This document shows positions 4,308 to 6,239 of a stretch of DNA of 6,239 nucleotides, piece by piece; positions within the stretch are counted from its first letter, which is position 1, and every line of letters begins with the position of its first letter. Location: NCBI GenBank assembly GCA_035302865.1, contig DATGSF010000214.1, positions 1-6,239 of the forward strand, in the 5' to 3' direction. The stretch is from DATGSF01 sp035302865. GTDB taxonomy: Bacteria > Bacteroidota > Bacteroidia > Chitinophagales > Chitinophagaceae. A program made the translations under genes and the position numbers. The notes under the pieces were generated by a model. It was given only the letters and a program-made list of their open reading frames with translations, was not told the DNA's origin and did no database searches.

Positions 4308-6239
4308 ATGACAATTGAATTATTCATTATTATACTTTTATTTACTTTAGCCATCGTAGATTTGATAGTTGGAGTGAGTAATGATGCAGTTAATTTTTTA
4401 AATTCTGCGATTGGGTCAAAAGCAGCTCCATATAGAGTGATTTTGTTGGTTGCTATGGCTGGAATCATTTTAGGCTCATTATTCTCTAGCGGAATAATGG
4501 AAATAGCACGAAAAGGGATTTTTTATCCTGAATTTTTTACCTTTGATAAGATATTATGGGTATTTCTTGCCGTGATGCTAACGGATATAATTTTATTAGA
4601 CATTTTTAATACCTTAGGCCTTCCAACCTCTACCACGGTTTCGATCATCTTTGAGTTGTTAGGAGCTTCAATGATGGTAGGATTATTGATTTCCTATGAT
4701 CAAAATGACAATTTTAATGAGATTTTTAAATATACTAATTTTAATAGTGTAGGAAATATTGTTGCTGGAATATTTATGTCCATTTTTATTGCTTTTACTT
4801 CTGGGATGGTTTTCCAATATGTATTACGATATATATTTACCTTCGAATATGAAAAGAAGTTGAAGAAAATAGGTCCCATATTCGCTGGTGTAGGTTTGAC
4901 TGCTATTGTGTTTTTTTTATTGATTAAAGGACTTAAAGGAGCTAGTTTTATACCCAGCTCTTTTATGCATTGGATGGAAAGTAATACCTTATTATTATTA
5001 AGTACTTTGTTGCTCTTTTTTATAGTTGTTTTTTATGGGTTACTCTATTTCTTTAAAATAAACCCTTTAAAAATCGTAGTTCTGGCGGGGACGTTTAGCT
5101 TGGCGATGGCATTTGCAGGGAATGACTTAGTGAACTTTATTGGAGTGCCAATAACTGGATTTATGGCATTTCAGGAATGGTTAAAAGCTGGAATTCCTGC
5201 AGGTTCCTTTGGCTTAGCGTTTCTTGCAGAAGATGATGTTATTGTTCCTAATTATATGCTTTTAATTTCGGGATTAATTATGGCAGGGACCATTTGGTTT
5301 AGTTCAAAAGCGCAAAATGTTTCAGAAACAGAGATAAATCTCAGTAGTCAAGATGGTGGTGAAGAAAAATTTAAAGCGAATGCTGTTTCTCGTTCTATTG
5401 TAAAAACCTCTATCATGCTAGGGAATTTATTTTCTTTTTTCTTGCCTAGAACTATGTATAGAAAGTATAATATTAGTTTTGAAAAAAGTAAAATGCGTCG
5501 AGCAACATCTGATGTTCAAGAAGGTGCAGCGTATGATTTAGTAAGAGCTTCATCGAACTTAGTTATTGCTAGTATCTTAATTGCATGGGCAACGAGTATG
5601 AAATTACCTTTGTCCACAACTTATGTTACTTTTATGGTTGCTATGGGTAGCTCTTTAGCAGATAAAGCATGGGGTAAAGAATCGGCGGTTTATAGAGTGG
5701 CAGGCGTATTAAGTGTAATAGGTGGTTGGTTTATCACTGCAATTATAGCATTTGTAGTAGCTGCATTTTTAGCGTTTATACTCTACAAAGGTGAAATATA
5801 TGGTGCATTGGCTCTAATTTTACTCTTAGTGGCTTTTATTGTTCTTTCACAAAAACGCTTTACAAATAAGACAGAAAATATTGATAAGCAGAGATCAAAA
5901 TTAGACTTATTAGAAGGTACAGATGCGGAGTTATACATAAAAAATAAAGAAATGGTTGTCCATTCAATCATGGATGTAAAAGCTCAGTACCATTTAATCT
6001 TAGAGGGCTTCTTAAAGCAAGATAGAAGTCAACTAAGAGCTGTCAAAAAAGAAACTAAAGAACTAGTTGATTATGCTTATAAAATAAGGCAGAGAAGTGT
6101 ACGAAATATCCGCAACCTTAATCAAAGTGATCCTATTTTATCTGAATTAATGTTAAATGCCTCAGATTTATTACATGATATGATGGCATCTACTCATTAT
6201 TTAGCAGAAGAATTTTCTAATTACGTGAAAAATCTGCAC
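4308..6239 (+). CDS. PiT-family inorganic phosphate transporter with C-terminal PhoU-like domain, 3' end cut by window
   Basis: An inner-membrane, cation-coupled phosphate permease of the PiT family. ATG at 4308 opens 644 codons with no stop before the window ends. The two inverted family repeats are visible. Repeat one has GVSNDAVNF (22-30) and PTSTT (106-110). Repeat two has AGNDLVNFIGVP (270-281) and PLSTTYV (434-440). These NDxxN and ST-rich loops form the phosphate/cation site. About ten hydrophobic segments lie between residues 3 and 515. A soluble, charged linker (about 333-410) interrupts the second half. From about 520 the protein turns hydrophilic and helical, with repeats of Leu/Glu/Lys helices (residues 545-644) that look like the PhoU-like regulatory tail found on many Bacteroidota permeases. 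That tail is incomplete here. GTG 4301 and ATG 4304 upstream are in another frame and stop at once. The gene begins 70 bases after the transketolase gene, behind a hairpin, so it may be transcribed separately. Phosphate as substrate is family-based; Na+ versus H+ coupling is open. Confidence 0.93.
   Translation, partial: MTIELFIIILLFTLAIVDLIVGVSNDAVNFLNSAIGSKAAPYRVILLVAMAGIILGSLFSSGIMEIARKGIFYPEFFTFDKILWVFLAVMLTDIILLDIFNTLGLPTSTTVSIIFELLGASMMVGLLISYDQNDNFNEIFKYTNFNSVGNIVAGIFMSIFIAFTSGMVFQYVLRYIFTFEYEKKLKKIGPIFAGVGLTAIVFFLLIKGLKGASFIPSSFMHWMESNTLLLLSTLLLFFIVVFYGLLYFFKINPLKIVVLAGTFSLAMAFAGNDLVNFIGVPITGFMAFQEWLKAGIPAGSFGLAFLAEDDVIVPNYMLLISGLIMAGTIWFSSKAQNVSETEINLSSQDGGEEKFKANAVSRSIVKTSIMLGNLFSFFLPRTMYRKYNISFEKSKMRRATSDVQEGAAYDLVRASSNLVIASILIAWATSMKLPLSTTYVTFMVAMGSSLADKAWGKESAVYRVAGVLSVIGGWFITAIIAFVVAAFLAFILYKGEIYGALALILLLVAFIVLSQKRFTNKTENIDKQRSKLDLLEGTDAELYIKNKEMVVHSIMDVKAQYHLILEGFLKQDRSQLRAVKKETKELVDYAYKIRQRSVRNIRNLNQSDPILSELMLNASDLLHDMMASTHYLAEEFSNYVKNLH

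Noticed and set aside
4280..4468. Minus-strand ORF of 62 codons
   Set aside because: It covers the gap hairpin and the transporter N-terminus, including its first NDxxN motif. It is antisense, with no signal of its own.
5783..5971. Minus-strand ORF of 62 codons
   Set aside because: It is the antisense shadow of the last membrane segments and start of the PhoU-like tail of the transporter.

Overview
The window looks like the chromosome of a low-G+C Bacteroidota bacterium, probably a flavobacterium (Flavobacteriia/Flavobacteriales). The evidence is as follows. The DNA is strongly AT-rich (about one third G+C by eye). Starts lack clear Shine-Dalgarno sequences and have A/T-rich leaders. Promoter-like octamers of the Bacteroidota -7 type (TAnnTTTG) sit upstream of genes. 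There is a lipoprotein with a CEKD N-terminus, a transketolase encoded as two separate halves, and a phosphate permease carrying a PhoU-like tail. The genus cannot be named from this.

Layout. From 1 to 3173 everything reads on the minus strand. In transcription order this is a DivIC/FtsB-type cell-division protein (3173-2850), a 95-base gap with a weak hairpin, a small unknown protein (2754-2527), a class III sirtuin deacylase (2534-1824), a lipoprotein (1843-1265), and a cystathionine gamma-synthase/methionine gamma-lyase family PLP enzyme (1239 to beyond base 1). The last four are packed with 8-base and 20-base overlaps and then a 25-base gap, so they very likely form one operon with translational coupling. 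No shared biochemical pathway is obvious. From 3278 onward everything reads on the plus strand: the C-terminal half of transketolase (3278-4237), a 70-base gap with a good hairpin and a -7-like element, and a PiT-family phosphate transporter (4308 to beyond base 6239).

The divergent gap 3174-3277 carries a perfect TAnnTTTG octamer on each strand, so it is the likely regulatory centre of the window. Two genes are cut by the window edges: the PLP enzyme lacks only its last few residues, and the transporter lacks the end of its PhoU-like domain. No gap between genes exceeds about 105 bases. No RNA gene, insertion sequence, CRISPR array, attachment site or origin was seen.

Most of the content is ordinary housekeeping. 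The points that deserve a second look are a sirtuin without any zinc-binding cysteines, a transketolase half without its partner beside it, an unrecognised small protein translationally linked to the sirtuin, and the hairpin just before the phosphate transporter. I see no convincing sign of an undescribed multi-gene system.
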